DNA of 64,000 nucleotides from Phoronis australis (lineage: Eukaryota; Phoronida; Phoronidae). The position numbers and the translations under genes were made by a program. A model generated the notes under the pieces. That model saw only the letters and a program-made list of their open reading frames with translations. It ran no database searches and had not been told where the DNA came from. Shown one piece after another: positions 27,601-42,600 of the stretch (position 1 is the stretch's first letter; each line of letters begins with the position of its first letter). The stretch is from contig NMRA01000065.1 of NCBI GenBank assembly GCA_002633005.1, forward strand, positions 941,482-1,005,481. The letters are read 5' to 3'.

Positions 27601-30600
27601 TCCAAGTTCAAAGGATTTCTCATTACCGTAAGGCAGGGACTCATCTAGGATTTGAAAATTGGGGGTCCAAATTCGTGAGACTGACGAGTCGTGCAAAGTG
27701 CAAATCTGAGGCGCGCAGCGCTGATGGGGGGGAGGGGGGAAGTTAGGGGTGGGGGGAAGTTGGGGGGGAGGTGGGAGAATTCCCCCACATAAAAAAGTCA
27801 TTTCCTTGCATTTTATTTAGCCCACTGTTTGGATGTCTTTTTCTTGTTCAAAGGACGGGAAACTAAAGAAAAATTAGGAGGTTTGTTCCATTCAGAATGT
27901 GTGTATTGTCACTGGGCTGCAAAAATCAAGATCTGTAAATCTTTTTAGTAAGATAATCTATGTAGAGTTGCATGATAGACAGCGTGAGTACAGGACTCAA
28001 TGTATCTTGAAGCTCTCAAAAGAGAAGAGTAAAATGCAGTTGAGAAACCACTTGAAACTGTGAGAAGACAATGAAGTTGCATTCGAAAGGACATGAAGAA
28101 ATATATTCTAGAGTACATGCCTACGTTTCGTTACATCGCACAGTAATGCAATTCACGAATCTACAAAAACAAGACCATATCTTCAACAAATTCCCAAATC
28201 AGTATCACCAGTGCTCAACACGGTCGAAAATCTCCGCTGGAAAATAGGAGTGACGACGTATGTGCACTCGCGCGTGTATACCCGGACTTGGCTTCGTAAA
28301 GGATCGTGACCAAAAAAAACGTCGAAACTCCGTGTTTGAATTTGGCATTCGTATTTTTACGTTTCTTAAACGTTTTTCCGAGCGCTTTACTCGTAAATTT
28401 CACGTCGTTTGGCTACGAGCGTAGCCAGTGGTCGCCGGGGACATCGTAGTTGTTACGTCTTCTGCAGTGCATTTTAAGTTGTTGAATTGAAACTTACCAG
28501 GTTGAAAGTCAATCACTGTCCTTCATAGTACGCTACAAGAAATTTATTCTTAAAAAGAACCATTCTTTACTCGCAGTTTAAGAGTCAAATCCCCGGCCTG
28601 GTTCACAGCCGAAGTAACAGGTGCTGTGCACGTGACTGGCTGACCTACTTTTTTCATATACGGCACGCAGTGCCACACACAGAGGATAAACTCGCCCAAT
28701 AATCATGGAATTCCACAATAAGTTGAAGTATTTTGAGGCATTTATTTTCATGCTAAGTTATTCATTGAATACGTAACCAACATTACACACCACATTTTTT
28801 TCTCGTAAAGTTTGCACTGCATTCTCGCGCATCAATATAAGTCGTTCGGCCGTGCGGATTTTTTTGATATTTTTTCATTGATTCGCTGAGTTGCAACGGA
28901 GCTATAGCGAACAAATGAAGGAAGTTTGCGCTAAGTTTTATCTGGTTTGCATGTTCAACGGCATTGATGGCATTTGTACGGCAGGTCAGTGCTACAATTT
29001 TGTCGGGTATGATTTTTTTCGAAGTGTACGTTCTCCGTCGGCTATTTCAAAGTGGCTGCTTCGTCGAATATATCGAGCGCGGCTTCAACTTCCGCGTCGG
29101 CAACTAGCATTAGGGGTACGGCAAATCCTTTTAACTTCGGGTGTGTGGGTTCTACAGTTTCAAAGATTAAGTGTCCATGTACGGGTAGTTAGCGCTGGAT
29201 GCAATTTCTCGACACTAGTCGTGCGGGGGATTCCGTATGAAGTCACCTTGACGTCACAGAATAGGAAGGTATTCCCAAAGATGGCTGCCAATATTTGTCG
29301 ATCGTCATTGTGACATTTATAGTAAAAATAGACGGCAAAAGTTTCTAATGTCGAGTTATTTCTTAATATTTAGCGAACTTAAACAATGAATTGTAGGTTT
29401 CAATGAAATTTATTTATAATAAATTTATTTATAATAAATGTTTAGCCTTCATTTTCGCCGAGGTTGTTTTGGAACAGGTCGTCTTTTTTCCGTCTTGGCC
29501 GTGCCGTCCAAAGCCGTCATATTTTTAAAAGGGCCGTCCCAAGGACGGCCAGGACGGCCGCTAGATGAGTCCCTGCCGTAAGGCTAGTTGCCAACGCAAA
29601 ATTTAATCGGCAAGTACTAGCTAAATATGAAATTTGAAATACTGTTAGAGCAAATAGCCGCCAAAATTTTAGGACTGACCTGTCATGCGAATGTCATCAA
29701 ATTTGTTGAAGATGTAAAACGACATAAATCGAACCAGGAACTACTTCATGGTAGACTTTAGACCTAGTATGTGTCAATTTCAACAATTCTGCCATCTTTA
29801 AATACGCTGGAGAAGATGCTAACAAGACGACCAGTGCTCGGGTGGATGACCAGGGCCAGTGAAAGTGTTGAAAATACAAGTGAAGACGGTAAAAAATTGG
29901 ACTCGCTCGTACAGGTGCCAAGCCAAAGCTGTTTTTTATTGTGATCGCCACTTTTGACAAGTCCACATCTGAGTGGCAAATATGCCATCACTTGTATTTT
30001 CGGCTTCAGTTACTGATGTCATGTTATGTTAGAAAAATCGTATTATTTAAAAAGTAACAAAGAACTTAGCAAGAAATGAAGAGTGCTCAGATATGAACAT
30101 TAGGCCAGAGGACAGAACAGCACAAGTAGTACCCACCTGACCACCAACATGCAGTAGTTTTCAAAAAAAAAATTGACAATGTTTCTTCTCGTCTGAAATC
30201 TGGGAAATTTTCTAATAATTTAGAGCTATTTCCCCCCTGGTTTCCTGCTAGGTCTCGGCCATTACATAAATGATTGACAACTAACCAGAAACAACAAGTC
30301 AACACCCACCTTGCCACTGTACATGAGAAGTCGTGCCTTCGCCAACTTAAACAGTGTCCATGCCGACTTCCCAGCATCTTCTATTGCCAACAAACTCTCG
30401 TGGTCCCTCTCCGTTGACTCGCACACGATCTGTGCAGACGACACACAGCCCAGATCTAGAAGAAGGCTTATTTTTCTTGCTGCGCAGTGGATCGAGTCCA
30501 ACCCCAGGCCTAACTGTTTCGCGAAGCTGTGAAGGACAGCTATAGCCCTCAATTCCCCTACAACCTGAAAGAACAAAGAGATCAAGAATGGCTATTTTCA

Positions 30601-33600
30601 CCTGAAGCTTCATTTCAATGTTTCAAAAAGCTACGACATAAACTGCAGTTGAGTACCATGTGCAAACTAATTGTAAAGCAGCATTACTTACACCACTCAC
30701 TAGAATGTGTTTAGATAGACAAACAACTCTCATTATAAAAACATACCATTCTGTAGAATGTGTTTAGATAGACAAACAACTCTCCTCATAAAAACATGAT
30801 ACCATTCTGTAGAATGTGTTTAGATAGACAAACAACTCTCCTCATAAAAACATACCATTCTGTAGAATGTGTTTAGATAGACAAATAACTCTCCTCATAA
30901 AAACATGATACCATTCTGTAGAATGTGTTTAGATAGACAAACAACTCTCCTCATAAAAACATGATACCATTCTGTAGAATGTGTTTAGATAGACAAACAA
31001 CTCTCCTCATAAAAACATGATTCCATTCTGCCTATCACTCCTCTTTCAGCACTCTATCTTTATCTTATGCTACGTGTGTTGGTCAGAAAATAAAAACAAA
31101 ATAATGCAATAAAAGGCAGTTCACATTCAAAATCAATTGTGTACAGACATCAGAAAGGCAATGAGATTTTTTAATCCAGTGGCTTTTGAAGTGAGTACAG
31201 TACACAGCAATTAATCAGTGCTTTTTTAGAATTTCATGTGACTTGCTGGAATTATGAACATACGGAAATGCAGTGCCATATTTAATTCAAACCTTCTTTG
31301 CTAAAGAGTACGTTGAAATCGCAATTCCCAGCAGACTAATCGTCTCCGATGCATTCCGAAGAGCGTCCTTGCATTTTTCCGCAGCAATTTGCTCCCACAA
31401 ATCCAAAGCTTGATCAAGATGGTCGAAGGACGAGTGCTCCATGTGAAGAGTGACACTGAGGCTCGATAGTAACGTGTCTTCGTCAGGAGTAGGTGAAGTA
31501 GACTGCTCGTTGCTGACTTCATTATTGTCAGATCGCTTTTGAGAGAAAATCAAATGTTTGACCTTAATACAGCCTCAGGACAGACACTGTTCTCCACAAG
31601 TAATTTCCAATTTATTACGATAATTTAATACTGTTCTTTTGTACTGTAGCACGAAGAAGGGTTTACAGTAAGGATTTAATGTTAATTTAACAAAAACATC
31701 ATTCTAAAGCAAAGACCTAGATACAAATATAAGTACCTCCAAAACTGCTTTGTAGTACTCTGCCCAACAGATGTGCAGATTTATGCCCAGTTTCTTAGTA
31801 CCTTTTTAAAGTCTTACACAAAATTCATTTCACTTGTTTCAAAATTGACGAAACAATAATGCAATTTTTAAATTTCTTCTTCAACTAAACACTTATCAGA
31901 CTTTCACATTATGCTTCACAAACAGTCACTCAATTCGTTTCAATTGTATTTTTGCAGTCAATGCATACTTGCATACTAGAACTCGAATTTCCATATAAAT
32001 ATTCATGTTTTTCATATAGTACATGAGCCATTAAATAGTCCACCAAACAATTAGAAAAGAGACAATAATGTCTCTGTGCTATCAAAACATCACACATGAA
32101 TTGCCAACCTTGTTACATTCGCCCGGTTCTTTGTTTTCACAAAAATACAACCAGAAGTGGGCACGGGCTAAGTCACTGAGTTGTGTCCCACTCCTCAAAG
32201 GAAGCGCCTTTGCTGATGCCTTGCGGTTCTTCTTAGAGCCACCAGAAGTCACCTCTGCTGTCTGTTGCTCTAACATAGTAATGGCTTCTTGACAAAACTC
32301 AGCAGCCCTGCAAACATGCAAAACACAGGCGTGTGGTCATAATGGTACATTAGAGAAACCAATAATATTTGTTTTTACAAAAAGGCTTATTTACAATCTA
32401 ATCCTTACTTTTCTTTGCTCAATTACAAACTTTTATGTTGCTAAATAGAATACCAAGTTCCATGGAGGATAGCATACCTAGTATATGTGCTATACATACG
32501 CATGAAGAAAAAATCACAAACAAAAAACACAGAGCTTTGAATTTCACAACTTCAGACAGGCATATCCCTTGACCTTTTTACGGATCTCCAGAATATACCC
32601 ATGCGCAACCCAAACCGAGATCTATTGGGAATTGCTTGTTCACACAGGGAAGCAACGTGTATCTTCTATGTCCTTCTTACATTGCTTTCTTTCAAGCTAC
32701 CAAGTATACTAGAGCTAACACACGTTCACACTCAACTACAGACGGTAACATTACAGTGAAATGTCGTCTGCTCACATCTGCCGTAGTATTGACATGTCGT
32801 CTGCTCACAGCAGTAGTTTTGATGCTGTGATGATTACAGCCAACTCATTGCCCTGACCACTTCACGTGCTATCCATCCTATTATTAGACAAAAAATTTCA
32901 ATCATGCATGCTTGGTTTGACCTACTTTTCCAGATCATCATTGTCCAACCACATCAAGGCAGCCTTCTCTGTCAGGGCATAGGCCCTGTGTTGACCTTCC
33001 AAGGTCAGAAGTTGATCTACCACTAGATGTTTGTGACTCACTGTTCTGCCTCTGTAGACACACAAGTAGAATGATGTTTGAGGATTGAGCAACTTCAAGC
33101 CAAGTCTACCCCAATCAGAATACATCAAACATTCACCTTATCTTTGAAATATTTTCGTATTGGACATGACCGAATTAAGCTATCAATTTTGTCCCAAACT
33201 TGTTAGTTATTACTGTAACCTTTATTACAGACCAAACAAATCAGTGCTTCAAATTCCTCTTTACATCATAAATATTCAATCCATGAAACCATGTATTTCA
33301 GATAAACACTTGATGTTCAATTGTAAAATTTCACAGACATTACTGCAACATCTGAAAGCATGAATTAGGTTTATCCGAAACCAGCAAAACTGATTTTGCA
33401 TTCTTTCAGATACATAATTGTGTGTGAATCTTTGTAAAGACATTTTACATTTTTGTCAAAAAATAAGATTTCTGAATGATACCCAGACTGAAGATGTTGA
33501 GCAGTTTGAAAAATCTACAAGTTCTGTAGTGGCGTATCTTCCAGCGTGCATTTGACAGTATTCTCGATGTTGCAATTGCCTAGTAGACCCTTGGACCAAG

Positions 33601-36600
33601 CAAAATAATGGTACATAGAAAATTTGTCCCGGTGCAAAGTACACACGTGAGTAGAGTTTAACCCTAAATGGATCTTGCAGGCTAATTCCTTATCTCTGTG
33701 ATTGCTAGACCAAATTAGTTAGAAACACAACAGAAGTAGGTTGAAAATTGACAAATGTTTTTTTAAGAACGAGTTTTGTGGCGAGAATGATACATCGCAT
33801 ATCACCGAAACGTGTCCAGTAAGTATCGTGACGTGGTGCAGGAGAATAACACTGCATGATGCGGGTTATCTGAGCCCCCATTAGTGCAAAGGCCACCTAT
33901 TTGCAGAACTTTTTGTTTTCACATTTACAAGTTGTCAATGAATATAACTGCATTTTGCTTAGAGTAGATTATGTTAAAATAGCATTGCGTTTAGTTCCTA
34001 CTGTAAATTAGCCTAGTTAGGAGCATGCAAATGCATCTTTAAATGGTGTACTACAAGTGTTCATGTTATGTAGGACAAATGAACATATTATCTTTACCTC
34101 TGGGCACTGAGTTCAGACATCAAAAGTTTAGCCTTGAAGTCCGTTTCCATGGTCTTGCATTCATCTTGTACAAAGTCACATAAGGTTCTAAAACATCACA
34201 AACCAAACGAAAAATATGAATACAAGAAACAATTTGTTATTTTACACACCAAGCCCAGAACAAATGTAAAATAGAGAAATTAGACATAGTGATAGGCGAC
34301 GTTCGTGCCGGACCGCAACTCCTGTGATCAGGTAGTGGATTAGGCTTTTAGGTGGCATTGGGCCATTGTTTAAATTTAATTGACTATGACTAGTTATTCA
34401 AGCTGAATTGAAAAGATGACTGAGCGATTATTTACAAGCCGCGTTAGGCCTACACCATAAATAGACTAGCAGCCTGGTCTGCTGCTTAAGTGAGATCCGT
34501 GATTACGCTTTCGACAATTGACCACTCAGCCTTTATTCAGTTTCAATGGGCTTTGGCCAGTTGCTGTCAAGCGTAATTTGAGCCTTATTAACAATGACCA
34601 CGCCTTTTTTATAAACTGGTCTCTAATTTTCAAAAAGGTCGTAGGACATTTAAACAGGACGTGCGTTCAGTCAAACAGGATGTGCGTTCAGCCAAACAGA
34701 ACGCTGCAAAACGTTAAAAGCGGTCGTGGAGAACACTGCTTATGCCTTACAACGTCTTACGTCTCTTACGCCTCTATATGCGGACAGGCATTTCATGGTA
34801 GAGACTTAGAACTCTACAGTCAATGGCCGTTTGCAAAGCCAAAAACCATTAATTAATGTTTTAATTAGACTGACATTAAATGAAATAGATTGCAGGCTGC
34901 ACTCAAGTCAGGCTAGAAATGATTTCTGAACTTGCAAGAAGCAAAAAATCGTTTTGGAGAGTGACCTGGATTAAGTAGCAACTGGCAAGGTTGCCATTTT
35001 ATGCATTGAAAGCAATATCGGTCAAAATATAGTAAATGTCAAGACACAGTATGGTGGACAAGTGAAATTTTATTTCAAATTTCTATGAATCACGTAGCAC
35101 CAAATTAATGTTTAGTACCATCCTCGTGGTGACACAATGTTTTGGGAAACTGCGGGTATTCCCCGTCAATGTTAGAAGCAATTGATTTAACTCATTTGTC
35201 CCTGATCCCGCCATATGGCGTGACTGCTTGTTTTCACTCAGGGCCTGATGCCATCTGGAGGCGTTATCTAAACAATGTATCTCACAGGCCGATCACGCCT
35301 TCAAGAGGGATAGAAGGCAACAATTTATTGGTTTAAGTTTAAATATATCTAGGGTAATCCCAGTTTTCTATCCAATGAGGATTGAGACACCAGACTCTGT
35401 ATTAACTTATTGTTTGTGAAGTTAATGCCTATTGGCTGTTATTTCTGTACTTTAGAACAATTTCTTCACATTAAGCTAATTATCAATTCAAGGAAAAACC
35501 AGGAAGCGTGTTAACTGTGTAGTTAGTGGTTGTCGTAACTTTTGAAAGATTATAGAGATGTTCTTCCAAGAAATATTGTATGTTTGTTTGATTTGAAGAC
35601 TAGATTGAAGCTAATTGCTTTGAATTGGAGCCTAATTGGTATTACATAACACTGCTGTCACCACTTAATCATCTGCTAGGGTGCCACTGTTTATTTTGTT
35701 GGAACTGACCAGATTACAATTACAAAATGTCCAGTTACTGGGAACATTCTACTCTGTCACTAGCACTGTGTTCACTTGAAATACTGTCTTCACTAGTTGG
35801 TATTACACGGATATCATCTCTGCTGCTCTCACAGTTCTTGAAGTTTTTATTATGGAGGATAGTGTGGATACTGATGACATTGGTCACATTTAAATATAGA
35901 CTTCAGTGATTATGGATATGATAGTGTGGATACTGATGGCACTGAGAGGTCAGATTTAGATATAGATTTCAGTGATCTGGATTATAATGGGGATATGCCA
36001 TGCGGAAAACTTTCCTGGCATGTTTTCTGGAATTTTAAATGGATTATTTGTAAACAAACATCTTTGTTTCTGAAAAACAAAAAGTGAAACTGCTTGTTCA
36101 ACCCTTTATCAGTCTTAAACTTGGATAAAATTTATAGCAGCACAAAGCTCATTTACTCAAGATGTATTGCTGAAAATTTGGTAAGCATATGTTTATTAAT
36201 GACTTAGTAACAAGGTTTTAATAAGTGCAGTGCTTGTGACCTAGATCTGAGTGAAATACCCTCCGACTTCTAGGGGGTAGACAGTCCACAGCTCAGCCAG
36301 GCCACTAACCTATTTATACCATATGGCGCTCAGGGTCGAATGAGTTAATGAAAAAAGAGCAACTTTGACAAATATTTCTGTCCGAAATTGGCGAGATTTT
36401 ACAGTAGTCTAAAAAAGTTATATTTGGTATACTAGGAATTATAATTAAATGCTTTCCAGTTCTGCCTAGATGCCTAGAGTTTCCATCACTGTAACAAATT
36501 ACCATCAACTTACCGGTTCTCTAAAACACTGCCGGTATCCTCACCGCCATTGTTCGTCATCGCCTCCCGTCTAAGATCGATCCAGCAGTCGCAAGTCACT

Positions 36601-39600
36601 GCAAGGTCGCATGACTCGAGCAGCAAGCTGCACACGAGACTGTGGGCAGCGGCGGGATACAGTTGAGCCGCCGCCTGAGCGTATGCCAGGTTGACGTAGC
36701 GTTTCCACAGTTTGCACTGAAGCACACATGACGAAACATTGCAAGTGAAAATTGCAAAACAAATGAAATACTGGCAAGTTTATACTGACAACATATTTCG
36801 ATGTTACTATTACAAATGTACAAAGAGATAGAGTATAAAGTTCAGCATACCGTATTCGCCCTAATAAGTGCCCAGGGCGCTCAGAAAATTGGCTTCAGGG
36901 AGGGGGGTGCTTATTATAGCTCAGAGTGGTTGAAACCCGGTCTCCGAAACAGGTGAAATCGTAAGTTAGGATTCATCAAATTTAACCTCTGCAACGCCTC
37001 TGTAACCTAAGACAGACTTTCTACAAAACTGAGGTGAATTGCTATCAAACTTTAATTGTTAAATTACGATCATTTTTCAGAAAATCGTGCTGAAATCCCA
37101 GGGTGAAAACTCGCTAACTGATGCGTTGCTGCCTCACGATCACCGATATGTCAACTTGAATTCTTGAATAAAAGTATAGTTTCAACTAAACAAATTACCT
37201 GAAGTCCTCGTTAAGTTTTCAATATAGCATCCCCAAGATTTTTAAGTTCCTGTGGAGTCGGGATCAACTGCATTCTAAGTCCAAATCTGTGATAAATCAT
37301 AATCCGCAACACGAAAAAAATCTCTGGATGAGCACACATGTTGTCACATGATGTTTGTTTTGAAGTTCGACTGCGTCTGTGAGTAAGCGAGCGCATGTCA
37401 TCAGAGTTCATTTGCCAGAGTAAATGTGATGTAAACGTCTATGTGTGTATTGTAACTGAGGAAATTAACACAAGAGAACATGTTTTATTTAGCACTTGTT
37501 GATCTCATCTGCTAAACAACGTTCGAGAATTGTCTCCATGAATCGCCCGGTGACTAGTTGTGTGACAGTCTAACAGTTATTTTCCGGGAGATTCGGGAGA
37601 AGTAAGGGTGCGGAAGTGTTCATTATCAGTGGGTCACTTTGACTTTAAAAACACCAATTACGACTAATTTAATAATTCCTCCTAAAAATAACACAAACGT
37701 TTTCTACAGTATCAGAAACTTTCAGAAATAAGTGCCAATATTTATTTCTTGCCGATGTTATGCTACCGTTTCATGAATACATAGCTCCCGAAGACTTATG
37801 TCTTCAATGACAGGTATGTAACGCTTCCTGGCCACGTGCTTTTAACAAGTTTTTATTAGTCTTCGATTGGCGGTTTTCACGTCTAGTGTACTAACAAAGA
37901 AATTTGGATTCCTGTTGAGGGAGAAGATCTGTACGGGAAAGATACAATACAACCCTTTTGACAAGTACGCTGCGTCTGTTCTGAAAGGCCAGACAATGAT
38001 GAGACACGTTCCTCGCAAGATCAGCTGCTTACATTGTACTCCTTTTTAAACACAGCGGATGTTTGAAGTGCATAGTCACAGCAAAAAACAGACATAGCAG
38101 TAAGGCTCGTGGTCCACAAATTCCACACACAACGATTTTTCCAGGACTGCCAGATCTTATTGATTAATTGAAGACGTTACTGTAGAATTTTAGAACAGTA
38201 GGTAAGGCATTTTTCGCATGTACACATTCATGGACTGGGCGCTTATTAGCGCAAAGTCTGAAAATGCATGGGAAGGACGCTTATAGGGACATGGGTGCTT
38301 ATTAGGGCGAATACGATTGGTGTACGATACATGTGTAAAATGTCTTGCAAATACTGGTCAAGAATCATTACATATTATGCAGATATGCAGCACAAAACAG
38401 TATGTCATCAAGTAATAAGCTATGATTTAGGTGTAGCCAATGTCTTTAAAGCAACAAATTATTCTGTTATGAAACGGAAATTTAGCAGCTTTTTCAAATA
38501 ACGCCATCTTGTTACTGGTATCAAGTTTTCTATACCCACTAACCAAGAAGTTAAGTTGATCAACAACTTTAGGGAATTCTGAGTTCACATCTTTAATCCT
38601 CACACATTCTTTACATACAATATGACATCACAGCACACATTGTTACACGCAGCCTACATTTTCTCAACCTAATCTAATAACTTCTTACCAATCACAGTTG
38701 CCAAAGAGCAAATCCCTCAGATAATTTGGTTTCATGTAACTTCTACAATCCAACATTCGACTTGTTATTTTTATTGATATACTTTAACCCATGTCGTCGC
38801 ATAACTGGTTACCCTCGTATTGTCAGAATAGTTAACTAAGAACACAGCAAATGAGTCGTTAAGAGGTGCTGTTACAATACCTAAATAAATCATCTCCGTA
38901 TGAAAAGAGTTTCTAACACTTTAACACCACAAGGTTCTCTGTTGGCTTACCTCAGCTTGTCTCTCTGGTTTTTCCTTCGTCACTGCACAGTCGCACCATG
39001 CCGCAAGTTGAGAGCACATGACCTGCAGAAAGTCAGCCGCTGCGCGGTGCTGTTTGATACCGGAGCAGAATGAACCAATCCTTGATCCCTCGACACCTGG
39101 AAATATTTCCAGTGGGTCACAAAAATACACGTGACTATCATGTTGGATGCAACAACCACTTCTTCCCGTGAAGGCTACAAACTACTAAGCCCAGTATACA
39201 TGGCAGCTTATCCACTTGACAGCCTCGTGTGAGGTTACAGTACAATCCGAGGTGTTCTAGATGATTGTGCTAATGACTTACTTTTTTATATGCAGATCAA
39301 CTCCATGTCAGACCGATGCCAATGTTACGATTGGTTAATAATACTACGACCCAATAACTGAGAAAAGACTGCAGAGCACAGTGACGCAGTTATGCTACGC
39401 TAAAAAAGCTATTAATCAAGCAATCATGCAATTGTTTATTACATTTGGATTCAAAAACAATGCAAAAGAGAATTGTGTCATATAAAAGAACAAATTTGAA
39501 GACAAGATTTATTAAGCTGAATAAAAAGTAGCATCTTATCTGTGACTAGTGGCATAGCCTAGTTAGTAACTACGTCAAAACTGTAGTGGTCAAGTGGTCA

Positions 39601-42600
39601 AATTGTCCGATTTCACCTACCCAAGGCGTGGTGGGCTGTGGCAGACAGGAGGCCGGCAGTCACACCATAGTTCACCAGCTTGACCTGAGACTGTATCACC
39701 GTGTGAGTGCTGGACAGGAGGCCATCCAGAGAGTGGGATTTAGCTGTGGGAAAATAAGCAGAACAGATCATGACCTCTGCTGTTAAAAGTCAGAAACAAC
39801 AATATTTAGATGAAGGTTAAACTTGCCTAGTATAAAGACGATATGAACCACGCTCAGGTGTTACAAACAACAGCCTTCTTCACGGACATAATTCACTCTT
39901 CCAAAGTAACATCAACGCGTTTTTATCTTTTGTTACAACTATCGCCTGGAATTCTCGACGGGAACACTGCCTTGACCACTGAAACTAACCCGCCGTGGCA
40001 AGCTATTCTGTACCTGGCCTGAGGTACTAATGATGCGTCAGTTCTTTTCAAGCCAGAGAAATCATTTCTAATCTGGTTAAGGAACAGACGGGACTAATTT
40101 TATTATGTTAAGCGGCAAACAGAAAAAGTTGCTTTCCAACAGAAGGCACGATTCTCTTGTGTCCTTCTCAACATGATTAATTTATGTGAATGATTGTGAA
40201 TCTAATCACAGTAGCAACCATTGAACTCCTGTCCGTCTCGAATCTTGGGTCACGACCTTTCCAAATGCATCACCATGGTTTACCATTCACTCTATACTAC
40301 AAGTCATATTCCACCCTGGTCAAATGAGTCTGAGCGAGGGTTGCAGTAGAACCTTGTCACCTGTAGACAGCAGCCCAACACCATACCACAGAAGCGCTGA
40401 CTCCTTGAAAAATCTGGCAGCCAACCCAGGTGATCTGATCACCATACTCACCTGAGCAACCTTTCATGCGTGCCACCAACAGCTTCAGGTAGGTGTCTCC
40501 CAACTCATACTGTAGATTGGCTGTGACTCGGCCCAGCTTGTCCAATGACCTGTCAGGATCAGAGGTCAGGTTTTCAAGCAAAATGCTGTAATACAAAATG
40601 TGTCCATGTATCATTGAGCGACAATATTCAGAAAGCAAACATGGTTCGAAAAAATACAAGAATTTCCAAACCAGACCCACGGACTCTCTCTGTAGGTTAC
40701 GTTCGTTTGAATGGGAAACGACATCAAGTGAACTGTTTCTCAACATTCGTGACATCTGATATGTGACCACTAGTAAATGGAACCATAGACTGTAATGGAT
40801 AACAATTTAGTCTCACAGATATGATAGCAAAGCAACCCAAAAATGTAGATTACTCTGAACTTTACAACCCAAGTGACTGTGATATAAAATACCGAAAGTA
40901 AAAAAGACAAAAATAGTACCTCTGAAGCCGAGTACAAACATTGAATGCCTTTTCCATCGCAGCAAACGAGGCGTCGCACATTTCCGCAGCCCTCGAAGAG
41001 TCGACTTTGGAGCACTTATCATACTTTAGGCTCAATACAGACACCGTGTTGCAGACACAAGACAAAACAGTACGTTCGCCAATTAAGAGTTGTGACGACT
41101 TGTCCAAGTTCACCACTGACTTCTCAATAGCTTTGATTAGCTTACTTTGGGCAGCCGAATTCCTCTGCGAACTTGTGCACAGATTCAAAACTGCTTCGCA
41201 CATGCAGAGAGCATCTTGGATCACTCCAAGAGTTTTGGTGTCCGGCTTCGACAGTTGGCTGTCAACGAACTTTCGTTCAGCAGAAAACAAATCATTGCAA
41301 GTCGAACCAGCATCGGCAAATTTCAGCTGATACTGCACATGGTTCATTGTGTTTACGACATGACTGCACACTATATCCTCCACTACGCTCTGAGCCCTAC
41401 AACGTTCCTCCATGAACATGCCAACTCGGTGAAACATCTGACAACACGAGTCGCTGATCTTTTCAACACTTTCCAATTCACTGTATCTAGTTACAGCTGC
41501 TGAGGTTCTTTCGACAAGAACTGATGGATCGCCACGACTCACAGCCAACAGGTCTATTGCACATTCCCTTAGAGCGAGTTCGGTTAGTCGATTGGCGCCA
41601 TCTTGACTAGCATTTTGCAGGTCGTAAGCTTTCTTCCACAGCAGCAAGTATCCATTGTGGGCCAGTGATGTAGACGTGGTTTCTGTAAGAACGGGTGGAC
41701 TGCGAAGAGCAGTCAGTAGTCGATTGCTGATGACTAAACAGCCTCCAAGGAAATCCTATTGTTTGGACAAATACAAAAGTAAATTAAACATCTATAAGGC
41801 ATCATAGGTTTCAATTCATAATAAAACTGATCTTGAAACGAGACTTAGATGAAACTGGACTCACGACTACTATCCTTCCAATTAATAAACTGTGTCTAGG
41901 ATGCGCTACAGAAAAATCCTGCAACTACATTTCAGGCTTCTATAAGCCCTCGTTATGTCAAAGATACAAAATTTTGATTCGCCCTACTTAAAATCCGTTC
42001 CTTTTTGAGGGGAAAACTTTTGCTGGTCTTGGAAAGAACCGATGGTTGGCTATAGGTTGAGAATATGCTTTGCAACGTGGTGACAAGCCAATATTTAGCT
42101 TGGTCTCAAGTGACAACAAACTGTCAGAGTTCTTTCCAAGGCCATAAATGACATCAATTTGAGTACAGTTGTAACAAGTTGATGTCAAATTCATAACTGT
42201 AGGTGGTCAAAATTAAAAGTTATTTCTTGATGGAAGGCGAGTTTACATAAACTTAGTCATAAAATGCTAAGCAACTCACCTCAGGATATAAATCTATTCC
42301 TTAAAATCCATCATGGTCAAAATCTGAGACAATTTTTTTGAAAGAATGAGACCGAAGGATTTGCACAAATTTTAAGTTCAAATTCTGGGTCCTATTTTGC
42401 AATACAGTTTAAAGTTCAAAAACATTTTTAAGTCTGCTCAGCACACAACCTGTGGCAGCATCTCATGACCAAATGAAAGTCTGCAACCAAAGTCTGAAAA
42501 CATTTCTGCCCCAAGTGCGACTCGAACCTGGAAGCTTCGGCTAGCCATGCTGGCCCCTTAGTACACGGAGCCATTGGGACCACCGGTAGAATAAAATCCA

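Noticed and set aside
28891-29313. 140-codon frame inside the hAT-type element
   Set aside because: No transposase, dimerisation or zinc-finger motifs; most likely chance.
30701-31030. CRISPR-like direct repeats
   Set aside because: The units are contiguous without unique spacers and lie in an animal intron.
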